Assembly (NCBI GenBank): GCA_964351865.1
Contig: CAYGPJ010000012.1
Coordinates: 1 to 64,000, forward strand
Source: JBCDJI01 sp964351865
GTDB taxonomy: Bacteria > Verrucomicrobiota > Verrucomicrobiia > Methylacidiphilales > JBCBYL01
DNA length: 64,000 nucleotides
Direction: 5' to 3'
Below are positions 1 through 9,192 of this stretch, piece by piece. Each line of letters opens with the position of its first letter. Position 1 is the stretch's first letter. The notes beneath the pieces were generated by a model. It had not been told where the DNA came from. It worked only from the letters and a program-made list of their open reading frames with translations, and ran no database searches. The translations under genes and the position numbers were made by a program.

Positions 1-58
1 CCTCAGCTTCGCATCCTTTACGCCTCGTTATGAACCGCAATCTTGGACACCAATCCAT

Positions 59-89
59 GCAATTAAAGGGGTCTGACCCCTTTAATTGC
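59..89. repeat. 31-bp palindrome, GGGGTCTGACCCC core
   Basis: A perfect inverted repeat with 15-base arms that start GCAATTAAAGGGGTC. Its core differs from the GGGACGGAG palindromes found elsewhere in this window, so it may be a second REP-like family. It lies 3' of the YkgJ-like gene and could also act as a bidirectional hairpin. Confidence 0.7.
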
Positions 90-139
90 TCGTGGTCGGG
101 ACAAGTCAGCGAGCAAGATGCTCGCGTTCCAGGCTGACG

Positions 140-547
140 CTAGGCGGCGACGGGCATGTCGGGCAAGGGAGGTTCTGCCTCCGGGATTTCCGGCATCAAC
201 GGGGGCAGCCCGTGCCGGGCGCGGGCGTCATCACAGCGTTCATTCTGGATACCTTCGTAGCCGGAATAGGTAAAGTCGCGGCAGGTGGATGAGCGTTGGG
301 CGTAAATAGTGCAGGAAACACATGCCCCAATCTCTCCCTCCAGCGCAATGCAGCGAACCTGGGGTCCCAGGGTTCCTTTCATCGCCCGTCGAAACGGAGT
401 GATCTCATCTGTCAGTTCCACCGGCACGCTGCCTGCCAGATGGGCGTCTGTTTCCCCCCAGTAAAACGAACACCGAAAGCTAGCGCAACACGCCCCGCAA
501 GTCAGACAGGGATTAATCGTAAGGACGACAGGTGGCTCGGTGCTCAT
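140..547 (-). CDS. YkgJ-family cysteine cluster protein
   Basis: A protein of about 135 residues with the cysteine pattern of the YkgJ/UPF0153 family. An N-terminal CLTCGACC motif is followed by further cysteines (FRCSFYW, VRCIALEG, ACVSCTIY, STCRDF), which suggests a metal or Fe-S site. The family is widespread, but its biochemical role is not settled. I chose the internal Met that begins MSTEPP because the cysteine cluster follows soon after. A start 14 codons upstream is open but adds sequence unlike the family. The neighbours suggest no pathway. Confidence 0.8.
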   Translation of the reverse strand: MSTEPPVVLTINPCLTCGACCASFRCSFYWGETDAHLAGSVPVELTDEITPFRRAMKGTLGPQVRCIALEGEIGACVSCTIYAQRSSTCRDFTYSGYEGIQNERCDDARARHGLPPLMPEIPEAEPPLPDMPVAA

Positions 548-661
548 GTAGGGATTGATGCGAGAATCTGCGCTGATCTGTAGTCGCACACAAGATCAAT
601 CACCACGCAGATATTGATTCAGCTGAAAAGGGTAACCTATGTATTGAACCCAATGTGTTCC

Positions 662-1276
662 CTATGTTCTGACTGCGCCACGGCACCGACTACTTTCCCA
701 CCCGCTCCCACTGCTCGCCCCCGTCCGGATCAAACTGAATACCAGATGCGCATAGGCGATCAGTAGTAAGGCCAGCAGTGGAACTCCCAGCACTTTGAAT
801 GGCCAATGATATTCCCAAACGCCATTGGCGATACAGATCGACTCACCTGTCAACGGCAGCACCATACCCATCACATATACCGCCGCAATATGTCGGGGCG
901 AACGGTGGCCGGACTGCGCCCGTGACTGAATGGCTTTCAGGTATTGCTCGGATTTGCACAGCAACACGGAGGCAATTGCCCACGCTAAGGGCACCCAGGT
1001 CGGAACGGATTGACCCGCTGACAAGTGGTAGTAGGTCCAATGGCCGTTGAGCGTGCCCCATGATTCGGTCAGGAATCCAATGGTGCCAAAGGTCACCAGC
1101 AAAAACATCTCCAGCCAGACGGGTTTCATCTGTCGGCACCTCACTCCGATGATGCCGAGATGCACCACCAATACCGCGAGCAACAGTACGGTCAACACGT
1201 TGGGCTGCGCTTGCAAAACGCTGACCAGCAAAGCTCCGGCAATCGTGAGCAGAAAGGCTTTCAGTATCTTATTCAT
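662..1276 (-). CDS. Integral membrane protein of unknown function
   Basis: A 204-residue protein with about five or six hydrophobic segments, beginning with MNKILKAFLLTIAGALL. A Trp/Glu/His-rich stretch (FLTESWGTLNGHWTYYHL) and a later GESICIANGVWEYHWP sit between membrane spans. Repeated E-W-H clusters near membrane faces resemble small enzyme-like membrane families such as the carotenoid-biosynthesis-type and DUF2878-like proteins, but I cannot place it firmly. It is monocistronic, followed by the YkgJ-like gene on the same strand after about 110 bases. Confidence 0.6.
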   Translation of the reverse strand: MNKILKAFLLTIAGALLVSVLQAQPNVLTVLLLAVLVVHLGIIGVRCRQMKPVWLEMFLLVTFGTIGFLTESWGTLNGHWTYYHLSAGQSVPTWVPLAWAIASVLLCKSEQYLKAIQSRAQSGHRSPRHIAAVYVMGMVLPLTGESICIANGVWEYHWPFKVLGVPLLALLLIAYAHLVFSLIRTGASSGSGWESSRCRGAVRT

Positions 1277-1374
1277 GATTCATATTTCATCGTTCTCGCG
1301 GTGCACCCGTTGTGCCTCGTCGCAACATCGTGGATGCTTGAGGCACGGCTGTCCAAAAAATATTCAATCGGGAA

Positions 1375-1484
1375 GGTAGGGCGTCTTGTCCCAAGGCGCT
1401 GGTTCCCGTTTTGAAATGAGGGGTTCTTCCATATAATACAACCCAGAGCGACTTGCTTTCGACACCCTGCGCGGTCGGGAGCAC
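1375..1484 (+). repeat. Dispersed repeat, copy 1 (GCGTCTTGTCCCAAGGCGCT)
   Basis: This block shares its left part (GCGTCTTGTCCCAAGGCGCT and TGGTTCCCGTT) with a minus-strand copy at 41101-41190. It shares left and right parts (CGACACCCTGCG, GGTC, GGAG) with 25954-26035. The three copies differ in their middles. They carry no gene and look like a small non-autonomous repeat family. This copy fills most of the 1277-1569 gap. Confidence 0.6.
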
Positions 1485-1569
1485 ACCCTTGATCGCCAAT
1501 GTAGGTACTATGCACCTCGCACTTTCGCTTATGTATTGATAAATAAAGCTCACTGCTTAGTTTATCAGT

Positions 1570-2325
1570 ATGGGTGCAAGCCAGTTACCATCTGTATTGC
1601 GAGTCGGACTAGTGCTCGCGGGTCTCGTCTGCTGGTGTGTCAGCAGCACGCATTCCCTGCATGCGGCGCTGACCAATCTTGCGATAGGTAATAGCGGTTT
1701 CGAAGGCACCGGCATCGGGATCATTGACGATGCCGTCTTTGAAGCCTCCTACCCGCAATGGAGCACTGCCGATAACGAAATGGAAATCCTGGCTCAAGGT
1801 GCGGACGGCGCTCCCGTCAATAACAGCCTTGGAAATCCTACCGGGCAGTCGCTCGAGATTCTGGGAACGCTTTCTGGCGGACAGGTTTCCCTGATCATCG
1901 ATATTCCCAGCAACGTGATTGCGGGCTCACAAGCGCAGCTTTCTTTTCAAGCCTGGAGTCTGGATGATGGATCCGGCGACTACTATAACAGTGGTCGGCT
2001 GCGCATTGATGACGGCCCGGGACCGCAACCCTGGATCAACAACGGCCCGCAAACGAATATCAATACCACCCTGAGTGCCTGGACACTTAATACCCGGTTA
2101 TTTACGGTCAACCCGAACGACACGATCTATATCCAATGGAGAGACAGTGTTAACCGCACGGCTAATTACGGACTCAGAATCGATGATGTGCAATTGTTAG
2201 TCGATATCGCAGCGGTACCGGAACCTTCGCACATTGCTGTCATGATCCTTGGCGCCATCATGGCGACCTCATTTTACAGACAGCGGCGTCAACGGTTTGA
2301 CAGGGGAATGGGTAGTAGGGGGTGA
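1570..2325 (+). CDS. PEP-CTERM sorting domain protein
   Basis: A 251-residue exported protein. It has an N-terminal signal peptide (about residues 1-33, hydrophobic core VGLVLAGLVCWCVSS) and a beta-rich middle. The C-terminal sorting signal is AAVPEPSHIAVMILGAIMA followed by a basic tail (YRQRRQRF). PEP-CTERM proteins are processed by an exosortase and usually end at the cell surface or in the extracellular matrix. No exosortase lies in this window. The middle resembles carbohydrate-binding-like folds of similar PEP proteins, but no specific ligand is evident. Confidence 0.85.
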   Translation: MGASQLPSVLRVGLVLAGLVCWCVSSTHSLHAALTNLAIGNSGFEGTGIGIIDDAVFEASYPQWSTADNEMEILAQGADGAPVNNSLGNPTGQSLEILGTLSGGQVSLIIDIPSNVIAGSQAQLSFQAWSLDDGSGDYYNSGRLRIDDGPGPQPWINNGPQTNINTTLSAWTLNTRLFTVNPNDTIYIQWRDSVNRTANYGLRIDDVQLLVDIAAVPEPSHIAVMILGAIMATSFYRQRRQRFDRGMGSRG

Positions 2326-2485
2326 ACTCCGAACTCTGACATTTGTCGCGAGTACAAGTGAGGGTTCGCGAGAAATCTCTCCGGCGGCTGCCCATACACA
2401 TCAACATAAGAGCTGTAATATGGTTCCTGAGACCCGCGCTCCCTGACCACAAGACCAATCGCACGGAGTTATGCCCGCGGATTGA

Positions 2486-2600
2486 TAACCGCGAAATAGA
2501 CTAAATTCTCGGGGACAAAGAAATACAGCCAACTTCAGCCCCGCAAGAGCCTGGAAGCACTTGGTTGCGTTTTGCGTATTTCGTGTGATTCGCGGTGCAT
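2486..2600. repeat. Imperfect hairpin repeat (ACCGCGAAATA ... TATTTCGTGTGATTCGCGGT)
   Basis: The left arm AACCGCGAAATAGACTAAA and the right arm GCGTATTTCGTGTGATTCGC are imperfect inverted repeats. A related element with the same arms lies at 59905-59999. This occupies the second half of the 2326-2594 gap. No promoter is obvious. Confidence 0.5.
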
Positions 2601-2627
2601 ACGATCTATCTTGATCCTGACTTCCAT

Positions 2628-2957
2628 ATGAAACGGGTAAAACAACTAACTCTGCTGCTGGTATTCACGCTGGTGATTTACACTCTGCTGGTGATGATTC
2701 CTTCTTATCCGCATCATTGGGATAAGGTGGCGGAGGGGATGACGCGCGAATCAGCCAACCATATTCTTAAACCTGCTGAGTGGCAGACGGTAAAGGGAGC
2801 CCACCTGCTGGAGCAACGCGTAGGTTTGAGGCTGTGGCGAATCGATTTAAATTTTACTGAAGACATCGTATCCGAAAAGCGCATCTACTATCAAGACCCT
2901 CATCAGACACTGGCGAATGAGGTCGCATATTTTCTGTCAGAAGCAGGGTTTTATTGA
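2628..2957 (+). CDS. Small membrane-anchored protein, unknown
   Basis: About 109 residues. A basic N-terminus (MKRVKQ) is followed by one hydrophobic segment (LTLLLVFTLVIYTLLVMIP) and a soluble domain of roughly 80 residues, probably periplasmic. The downstream Met fits a signal anchor better than the open start 11 codons earlier. I recognise no family. No operon partner is clear, and the next gene begins 86 bases later on the same strand. Confidence 0.5.
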   Translation: MKRVKQLTLLLVFTLVIYTLLVMIPSYPHHWDKVAEGMTRESANHILKPAEWQTVKGAHLLEQRVGLRLWRIDLNFTEDIVSEKRIYYQDPHQTLANEVAYFLSEAGFY

Positions 2958-3043
2958 ACTCTAAACATCCTTTTGGAAAAAGTTGGTGTTAAACAATTCT
3001 CAATCACTAAATCCCCGCTTCTGGAGTTGTTCCTTGTCGAACT

Positions 3044-3457
3044 ATGCCTTATGGTAAGGCCATGGAAGTCCTCTGTTTAGTGCTGCAACTCATCACCGGC
3101 CTGACGATTCTGAATGTCTGGTTCAGACGCTCGTCGCAATTCACTCCCTTTCGCGGCGGGGAGGCGCAGACGTTGAAAGAGGAATTCAAGGTCTATGGTT
3201 TTAACGATAAGATTTTCTACCTGGTCGGTACACTCAAGGTCGGCTCTGCCCTCGGTCTGTTGGCGGGGATTATTCTGCCGGTGCTGATTCTTCCCTCTGC
3301 TGTGCTGCTCGGACTGCTGATGGCGGGGGCGATCGTGATGCATCTGAATGTCGCAGACCCGATCCGGAAGTCGGCTCCTGCTTTCGCCTTGCTGCTTGGC
3401 TGTCTGTTGATGGCGCTGACCTGCGAGAAAGATTTCTGGCTTCAACTGCTGGGGTAA
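3044..3457 (+). CDS. DoxX-like small membrane protein
   Basis: 137 residues with four predicted membrane helices, of the DoxX-like type seen in many small integral membrane proteins. The motif VYGFNDKIFYLVGTLKVGSA followed by a hydrophobic run is typical of DoxX-like proteins. Its function is unknown; some relatives sit in oxidoreductase complexes. The 3' end overlaps the convergent gene at 3442-3789 by 16 bases, and that gene looks like a distant paralogue. Confidence 0.6.
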   Translation: MPYGKAMEVLCLVLQLITGLTILNVWFRRSSQFTPFRGGEAQTLKEEFKVYGFNDKIFYLVGTLKVGSALGLLAGIILPVLILPSAVLLGLLMAGAIVMHLNVADPIRKSAPAFALLLGCLLMALTCEKDFWLQLLG

Positions 3458-3789
3458 CCCGTCACGCAAATCCAAAGGTTGAGCAGAAAGTATCCCAAGG
3501 CCGGAGTGATGCGCAGAAAGGGGTCTTTGATTTTAATCCTGACGCCGACGCCCAACAGCATTAAAAGCGCCAGGCAGCCGGCTGCCAGTTGTCCCAGCTG
3601 AGGCCAGATCAACCCCGCCCATAGCCCCAGAGATCCCAGACACTGCAGTACTCCCACCAGCACCCGCTGCCGGCCCAGTCCATAGCGATCAAATTCGCTA
3701 CGCATATACCGGGTGGTAAAGCAGGCGATCCCGAAAACCAGAAACGACAGTATTGAAAAAAAGATAATCCCATTTTGTAACCAAGCCAC
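3442..3789 (-). CDS. DoxX-like small membrane protein
   Basis: 115 residues with four hydrophobic segments. It contains FDRYGLGRQRVLVGVLQCLG, which matches the 'FxxYGxxxxxxxxVGxLxxxGxxGL' pattern of the neighbour at 3044-3457. The two genes converge and overlap by 16 bases at their 3' ends. They look like relatives in tail-to-tail arrangement, so their transcription may interfere. The function is not known. Confidence 0.6.
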   Translation of the reverse strand: MAWLQNGIIFFSILSFLVFGIACFTTRYMRSEFDRYGLGRQRVLVGVLQCLGSLGLWAGLIWPQLGQLAAGCLALLMLLGVGVRIKIKDPFLRITPALGYFLLNLWICVTGYPSS

Positions 3790-3860
3790 GATTGAAGCCT
3801 ACGACCTCCCGCCCGTAAAGCAATGGCAGCCAGATTTCCGACCTTCGAACTCCGGTCCCC

Positions 3861-3900
3861 TAATCCTTAATCCTTAATCCTTAATCCCTAATCCTCATCC
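3861..3900. repeat. AATCCTT tandem microrepeat
   Basis: Four to five tandem copies of a 7-base unit (AATCCTT and variants) lie just upstream of the acetyltransferase gene. Similar short repeats occur at 4893-4918, 56571-56655, 58217-58318 and 61340-61380, mostly next to gene ends. Confidence 0.6.
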
Positions 3901-3950
3901 GCCGTCTCCCTGCATTTACAAACCCCCACTGCTGCATTTATGCTGGCTCG

Positions 3951-4805
3951 ATGAACCTATCGATCTCTCCCCTGACGCGTGATGAATTTGATACCGCCAT
4001 CGAGTGGGCGGCTGTAGAGGGCTGGAACCCCGGTCTGCACGATGCTGACGTCTTCTGGCAGACTGATCCCGAGGGATATCTCGGCACGCACCTCAACGGC
4101 GAACTGGTGGCGACCGGTTCGATCGTTTCCTATGCTGGAAATTTCGGGTTCATGGGGTTCTTTATCGTCCGACCTGATTTGCGTGGACAGCAGATCGGCA
4201 CCCAACTCTGGTTTCATCGACGAGATACACTGCTCGCACGGCTGAAACCCGGCGCGGCCATCGGAATGGATGGGGTCTTCGACATGCAGGACTGGTATGC
4301 CAAAGGCGGCTTCCAGTTCTCGCACCGCAATCTGCGCATGCAGGGAGTCGGGAAAGCAGCGAACAGCATCGCATCAGAGATAGTTCCACTCAGCGAGGTT
4401 CCATTCGATTCGATTCAGACCTACGATCAAATCTGCTTCGGTTTTGACCGCGCCACGTTTCTCAAAAGCTGGGTGAATCTTCCGGATTCCACCGCACTGG
4501 GATTGGTTTGCGATGAAGAACTCTCCGGCTTCGGGGTGATTCGTCGCTGCCGGGAGGGTTATAAGATCGGGCCGTTGTTTGCCGATGACGCAGAGGTAGC
4601 CGAGGCCTTGTTCCGCGCCCTCAGTCATCACGCAGATGGCGAGCCGATCTGGCTGGATATTCCGGAATGCAATCCAGATGCCGTCGCGCTGGCCGCGCGA
4701 CACCATATGCAGGAAGTCTTCGGTTGTGCCCGCATGGTTTATGGTGACGCGCCCGCTCTGCCCTGGGACCGCATCTACGGAGTGACTACCTTCGAACTCG
4801 GTTAA
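3951..4805 (+). CDS. GNAT family N-acetyltransferase (YitH-like two-domain)
   Basis: 284 residues. The N-terminal GNAT domain covers about residues 1-135. Its acetyl-CoA-binding motif A is seen as FFIVRPDLRGQQIGTQLW (R/Q-x-x-G-x-G/A type), preceded by a GFMGF strand. A second domain of about 130 residues follows, ending DRIYGVTTFELG, in the manner of YitH/HolE-like acetyltransferases. The acceptor is unknown. The gene stands alone, followed within 20 bases by a REP-like palindrome. Confidence 0.8.
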   Translation: MNLSISPLTRDEFDTAIEWAAVEGWNPGLHDADVFWQTDPEGYLGTHLNGELVATGSIVSYAGNFGFMGFFIVRPDLRGQQIGTQLWFHRRDTLLARLKPGAAIGMDGVFDMQDWYAKGGFQFSHRNLRMQGVGKAANSIASEIVPLSEVPFDSIQTYDQICFGFDRATFLKSWVNLPDSTALGLVCDEELSGFGVIRRCREGYKIGPLFADDAEVAEALFRALSHHADGEPIWLDIPECNPDAVALAARHHMQEVFGCARMVYGDAPALPWDRIYGVTTFELG

Positions 4806-4824
4806 TCCCGGTCTGACTCCCACA

Positions 4825-4870
4825 CTAGGGGACGGAGTAATTAGGCATGTCTAACTACTCCGTCCCCTAG
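4825..4870. repeat. REP-like palindrome R1
   Basis: A 46-base near-palindrome CTAGGGGACGGAGTAATTAG...CTCCGTCCCCTAG with minor arm mismatches, lying between the acetyltransferase and dabA 3' ends. It is the same family as the pair flanking the RAYT gene at 10.1-10.8 kb. It may also act as a terminator hairpin for both converging genes. Confidence 0.85.
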
Positions 4871-4925
4871 GTAGGTGAGCCGTCACCAACCGCCTCAATC
4901 CTCAATCCTCAATCCTTACTTCACC

Positions 4926-7463
4926 CTACACCATCCCCCACTCCCCATGACCTAGATACCGCTGGATCTGATCTCCATCCGGTTGGAGCGAGTAGAAGTG
5001 CAGCCATTTGTTTTCGACCAGTTGCCGGACGATTTCATGTTTGGCAATGACTGCGTCGAGATCAGCAGTCGCGGCTTCGATCACCACATTCAACCGCAGT
5101 GGTTCGTGCACATATTTCTCGCCATCGTGAATACTCTGCCACGGCAACCCGACTTGCAGGTCGCCGCCATTGCCTTGCAGGATGCCGACGGTTCCCACCA
5201 CGTTGTGGGTCACTTTATTACCGCTGCCGAAGACGTCGTTGTCCACCGTGGAGGCGTAATACTGCATGTTGATCCAGTGTGCCACCACCATCGGCGCGCA
5301 GCAGATGAGCTCGAGGATGGATTTATCAGGATCGGTATCCGGATGGTAGTTGTGCAGAAACGCTCTGCCGTTGAGCGGGATGTCTTTGGTCCGCTCGCGT
5401 GGCGCTGCGATGAATAGCGCATTTCCTGCCAGTCCCCATTCCGGTCTGACCTGCGACCAATCCTGGCTCCGCTCCACCACAAATTGATCCAACGCTGCTT
5501 TGTCTTGATCTGAGCCGTCTGCACCACCCAATCCCAAACTCGGTGCCCGATACGTTCTGGCCACCCGCGCGGTCTGTTCCAATGCCGTGGTCAGTTCCGC
5601 CAGGGCGGTTTGATGCGAGGCAGGAACCTGCTGATGGTTATCCCCCAGATCGTAGAACTCGACCACATCGGTCGTGGTGTTGTGCTGCGCCGCCAGGAAC
5701 CACGTGTCATCCGGAATTTCGATCCCGTGCTCGCTCTTAAGTAACTCGCGAATCTGCGGATGGTTAAAGGTCTGTGCCGCCACCCGGGCGTTGGTGCCGC
5801 CGGCATGGCCACCACAGGCACCGCAATCCAGTGAGCTGCCGTAGGGGTTGTTTTCCGTCTCGCTGCCGTGGCCGCAGATCATCACGATCGGTGCAAAGTT
5901 TTTGGTCAGCCCCATGTTCTTCAACGCACCTGCTGCTGTGGCGGCCAGCGTTTCGCGATCGGCTGGCTGCGACATATCTCCCGGCAGCGCAGGCTGCATG
6001 GCGGCCGCTTCCGCGGCGGAAAATCCGTCGGCGGTGGCTGCCGGTCCAGACGCGGGTCGGGCAAAGCCGTCTGTCAGCAACTTCACGCCGTAGCCAAGCC
6101 CGAAGGTTTCCACAAACGAGAAGCTGGTGACGGGTGATACCTGAAACGCTTTCCAGGATTTGCCTGCCACCTTCCGGTTCTGTCTCACATCTAACAGCCT
6201 GGCCACCGCTCCGGCATCCGACCGGTTGAACTCACTCATCCTTTCGTGCGAAGTCAGCCCCGGCGTCAGCAGCACCGGACACCGTGAGGTGCCTTCGCTC
6301 TCGTCCAGTCCGAACCCCACATGCTTAAGCGTGAACCCGAAGAAGCCGGCAAACCCGATGGTCTCCACTCCGGCGTAAACGGACTCAAAGGCCCGCCGGA
6401 AAACCTCCGACCGCACGTCAATACAGAACACCGCCTGCACCTCCGGCCGTTTTGATGTTGCTGACGACGTAGCCGTTTTCGCTTTCAGGGTTGGTTTCCA
6501 TTTGCTGAAGAATTTCCGCTGAAAACCCATTTCATACGCTTCCTGCCACACGGCCCAACCATCACGCCACGCCACATCTTCGGCGTCCACATTCGCCAGC
6601 TGTTCCAGCCACGCCGGATTGTCGGCGATCTGATCCTGATGCTTCCGATAGAGTGCCAGGTCAAACGTCAACCGGATGGCCAACAAGTCTACCAGTGCAT
6701 CGTTTTCTTTACCGTAGAGCCCATCTTCACGCACTAACTGAGCCACGTAAGAAGACCAGCCGTTAATGCTCATCAACTGCCGGTGCAGGAACCGCTCGGC
6801 TCCCACCGGGCTGACACCGATTTCGCTGAGTATTTCAGCGATCGCTGCAGACGCGTCGGTCGGCAATGAGTCGGCGGCTTGTTTCAATGAACCTAGTCCC
6901 TGTAACTCGGCAGCCCAGTAATGATGCGCCCAGTTTTTCCATGCTTCAAAAACCGGTAACTGCTGATCCGGGCTGACCCAGGCGGCCTGGCCTTCATCAA
7001 AATATCCCGCGCACCATTTTGAAATCTCGTTGACGACATTCTCTCCGCGCTTTCCGTTATCCTGCAGGTCCAGAAAATCGCTTACCGTCAGGATGAGATC
7101 CTTCGGCTCTTCCGCTTCCCGCGCAGGCGCCCCGGCGGATTTCCTCAAAGATAACTCTCCCCCCGTGACTTGTTGGCTGGCTGCTTTTAATTCGTCGTCC
7201 GTGATCAGATCATCGTGTGCTGCTTGTGCGTAAAACAATCCCCGCATGTGAAAGCGGGAATGACTGACCCGTTGCAGCCGGCTGACCGCTTGCGGGAATG
7301 GCTTTTCCACCATCCCCCACAACGGGTTGACAGCTACGAAGTTTTTCAGCGGCCACAGCGGGGCCACCCGTCCGCAGGCTGCGGCGATTGAGGGTTTCCA
7401 CTCGGCCACGTTTATGGGCTTAGAGTTTGCTGGTTTTGATAAGGTTGCGTTGCTCATAATCAT
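4926..7463 (-). CDS. dabA: Inorganic carbon transporter subunit DabA (DUF2309)
   Basis: 845 residues, the usual length of DabA/UPF0753. With DabB it forms a membrane complex proposed to trap CO2 as bicarbonate, through a beta-carbonic-anhydrase-like zinc site coupled to a cation gradient. Expected metal and catalytic residues are present: Cys347 and Asp349 in FCIDVRSE, His532 in CGHGSE, and Cys547 in LDCGACGG. The gene follows dabB on the same strand after about 60 bases, so the two are almost certainly co-transcribed. The start has a GGAAG-like ribosome site; a Met two codons later is also possible. Confidence 0.95.
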   Translation of the reverse strand: MIMSNATLSKPANSKPINVAEWKPSIAAACGRVAPLWPLKNFVAVNPLWGMVEKPFPQAVSRLQRVSHSRFHMRGLFYAQAAHDDLITDDELKAASQQVTGGELSLRKSAGAPAREAEEPKDLILTVSDFLDLQDNGKRGENVVNEISKWCAGYFDEGQAAWVSPDQQLPVFEAWKNWAHHYWAAELQGLGSLKQAADSLPTDASAAIAEILSEIGVSPVGAERFLHRQLMSINGWSSYVAQLVREDGLYGKENDALVDLLAIRLTFDLALYRKHQDQIADNPAWLEQLANVDAEDVAWRDGWAVWQEAYEMGFQRKFFSKWKPTLKAKTATSSATSKRPEVQAVFCIDVRSEVFRRAFESVYAGVETIGFAGFFGFTLKHVGFGLDESEGTSRCPVLLTPGLTSHERMSEFNRSDAGAVARLLDVRQNRKVAGKSWKAFQVSPVTSFSFVETFGLGYGVKLLTDGFARPASGPAATADGFSAAEAAAMQPALPGDMSQPADRETLAATAAGALKNMGLTKNFAPIVMICGHGSETENNPYGSSLDCGACGGHAGGTNARVAAQTFNHPQIRELLKSEHGIEIPDDTWFLAAQHNTTTDVVEFYDLGDNHQQVPASHQTALAELTTALEQTARVARTYRAPSLGLGGADGSDQDKAALDQFVVERSQDWSQVRPEWGLAGNALFIAAPRERTKDIPLNGRAFLHNYHPDTDPDKSILELICCAPMVVAHWINMQYYASTVDNDVFGSGNKVTHNVVGTVGILQGNGGDLQVGLPWQSIHDGEKYVHEPLRLNVVIEAATADLDAVIAKHEIVRQLVENKWLHFYSLQPDGDQIQRYLGHGEWGMV

Positions 7464-7523
7464 TTCTTCCGTTCGTTAATTTCAAATTTGGTTTAAATTC
7501 AGTGAGACTGTGATTGATTGGAT

Positions 7524-9122
7524 TTAGTGGAATTCAGGTGCCCGCGGTGGCTTCACTGGCCAGACGCGTTCCACGCCATAGTTAAACAGGGCTCCGAGGT
7601 AGAAGCCGTTGGACGCGTGCACGTAGAGAGCGCGCCAGCCCGGCCGGTCTTTACGATAGGCGATGAGGGACTGAAAGATCATCACCGCACCAAAGAGCAG
7701 CAGAATGATTGCATAGACCACAGCATCTCCCGGTCGCACCGGCGGAACATCAGCGACACTCGATCCGAACAACCACACCGCTCCCTCGTGTACCAGAAAG
7801 TAGAGCACCGTCACCCCCGCCATCAGAGCGGCGACCCGTGCCAGCACGCCCGCTTTGATCGGCGGGGTGAAAGCGTTCCATGCCAGTTGCGAGAGTCCGA
7901 ACATCAGCACCACGCCTAGCACCACTACCCCAGTTTTGTTATTCAGACCCATACCGAAGAATGAAGCCACCGCAAAGGTGCCGACGGTTACCAGAACTAA
8001 TAACACCGCCTTTAATATCGGATGCGGCTGACCAATGCCCTTCGGCACCCAGGCCGCTTTCGAGTGTTCCACTACACTGCCCGAGCGCAGGAAGGCGTGC
8101 GCCTTATACAGGGAATGAGCAATAATGTGCAACAGTGCCAGCGCAAAAGCACCAAGCCCGCATTGCAGCATCATGAATCCCATCTGGGCGATGGTTGAAT
8201 ACGCCAGCGATTGTTTCACATTCGTCTGGGTCAACATCACCACCGATGCGAACAGCGCCGTGACCGCACCGACCACCGCCAGAATAAAGAGCGACGTCTG
8301 GGACAGCGTCACCACCGGACTCAATCTGATGATCAGGAAGCCCCCTCCGTTAATAATTCCGGCATGCATCAGCGCCGAAACAGGTGTCGGCGATTCCATG
8401 GTGTCCGGCAACCAGCTGTGAAAAGGGAACTGAGCCGATTTCAATAAGGCACCCGCCACCAACAGCAGCCCGATCCATAGCACCGACCAACTTTCGGCAA
8501 TCGTGCTGGCAGACGCTAAGTCAAACAGCGTTTTAAAGTCGAGTGCACCAAAAGTATTCCAGATCAGAATAAACGAAATCAACAAGCAGACATCACCCAA
8601 GCGGCTAAGGATAAACTTTTTGCGTGCCGGCAACTGAACTCCGGGGCGATTCGGATAGAACACTAGCAACTGGTGTAACGACAGACTCGTCGCCAGCCAT
8701 GCCGTGAAAAAGAGAATCAGGTTGCCACTGATCACCAGCAGCATGACCGAAGCAATGGTGGTCGACATCCACAGCATAAACTTTCCCTGTTCCGGATCGC
8801 CCGCCAGGTAGTTACGGGAATAGCGCAGGATGATCGCCCCCAGAAAGCCGACCAGCAGCATCATACTCAAAGAGACCTCATCCAGATAGATCCAGAAATC
8901 CAGCACTCCGGCATAGGACATTTTCGTGGTGAAGCATTGCAACCCTGCGGCGATACACGCTGCCCCGAGGGCAATCCAGGCAGCGTTTCCTGTATTCCGG
9001 ACGATGCTTTCCGTCTGCTGTGAACCCCCGAACGCCTTGAATAAAGGTTGAACTAAGAGGACTCCCGGTGCCGTCATCGCTAGTATTGCGCTGACCCATG
9101 CTAAATTTTCTGGTGTGAACAT
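7524..9122 (-). CDS. dabB: DabB, NuoL-like proton/cation channel subunit
   Basis: 532 residues, very hydrophobic with 13 or more helices. It has the Complex I antiporter-subunit core (NuoL/MrpA type), for example LKSAQFPFHSWLPDTMESPTP with its conserved Lys and the following SALMHAGIINGGG. It lacks the long C-terminal arm of NuoL. Its position directly upstream of dabA identifies it as the channel half of the DAB complex rather than respiratory Complex I; no other nuo gene is near. An AGAAGG ribosome site precedes the start. Confidence 0.93.
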   Translation of the reverse strand: MFTPENLAWVSAILAMTAPGVLLVQPLFKAFGGSQQTESIVRNTGNAAWIALGAACIAAGLQCFTTKMSYAGVLDFWIYLDEVSLSMMLLVGFLGAIILRYSRNYLAGDPEQGKFMLWMSTTIASVMLLVISGNLILFFTAWLATSLSLHQLLVFYPNRPGVQLPARKKFILSRLGDVCLLISFILIWNTFGALDFKTLFDLASASTIAESWSVLWIGLLLVAGALLKSAQFPFHSWLPDTMESPTPVSALMHAGIINGGGFLIIRLSPVVTLSQTSLFILAVVGAVTALFASVVMLTQTNVKQSLAYSTIAQMGFMMLQCGLGAFALALLHIIAHSLYKAHAFLRSGSVVEHSKAAWVPKGIGQPHPILKAVLLVLVTVGTFAVASFFGMGLNNKTGVVVLGVVLMFGLSQLAWNAFTPPIKAGVLARVAALMAGVTVLYFLVHEGAVWLFGSSVADVPPVRPGDAVVYAIILLLFGAVMIFQSLIAYRKDRPGWRALYVHASNGFYLGALFNYGVERVWPVKPPRAPEFH

Positions 9123-9192
9123 GGCGCTACCTTCTCAAAGTTCTTTTGATTTGTATAATAGAACGTTTATATGTATTCGTTCTTTTTAGCTT

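Noticed and set aside
5774..6137. Overlapping plus-strand frames inside dabA
   Set aside because: Low-complexity Arg/Ala-rich products antisense to dabA. No start signals.
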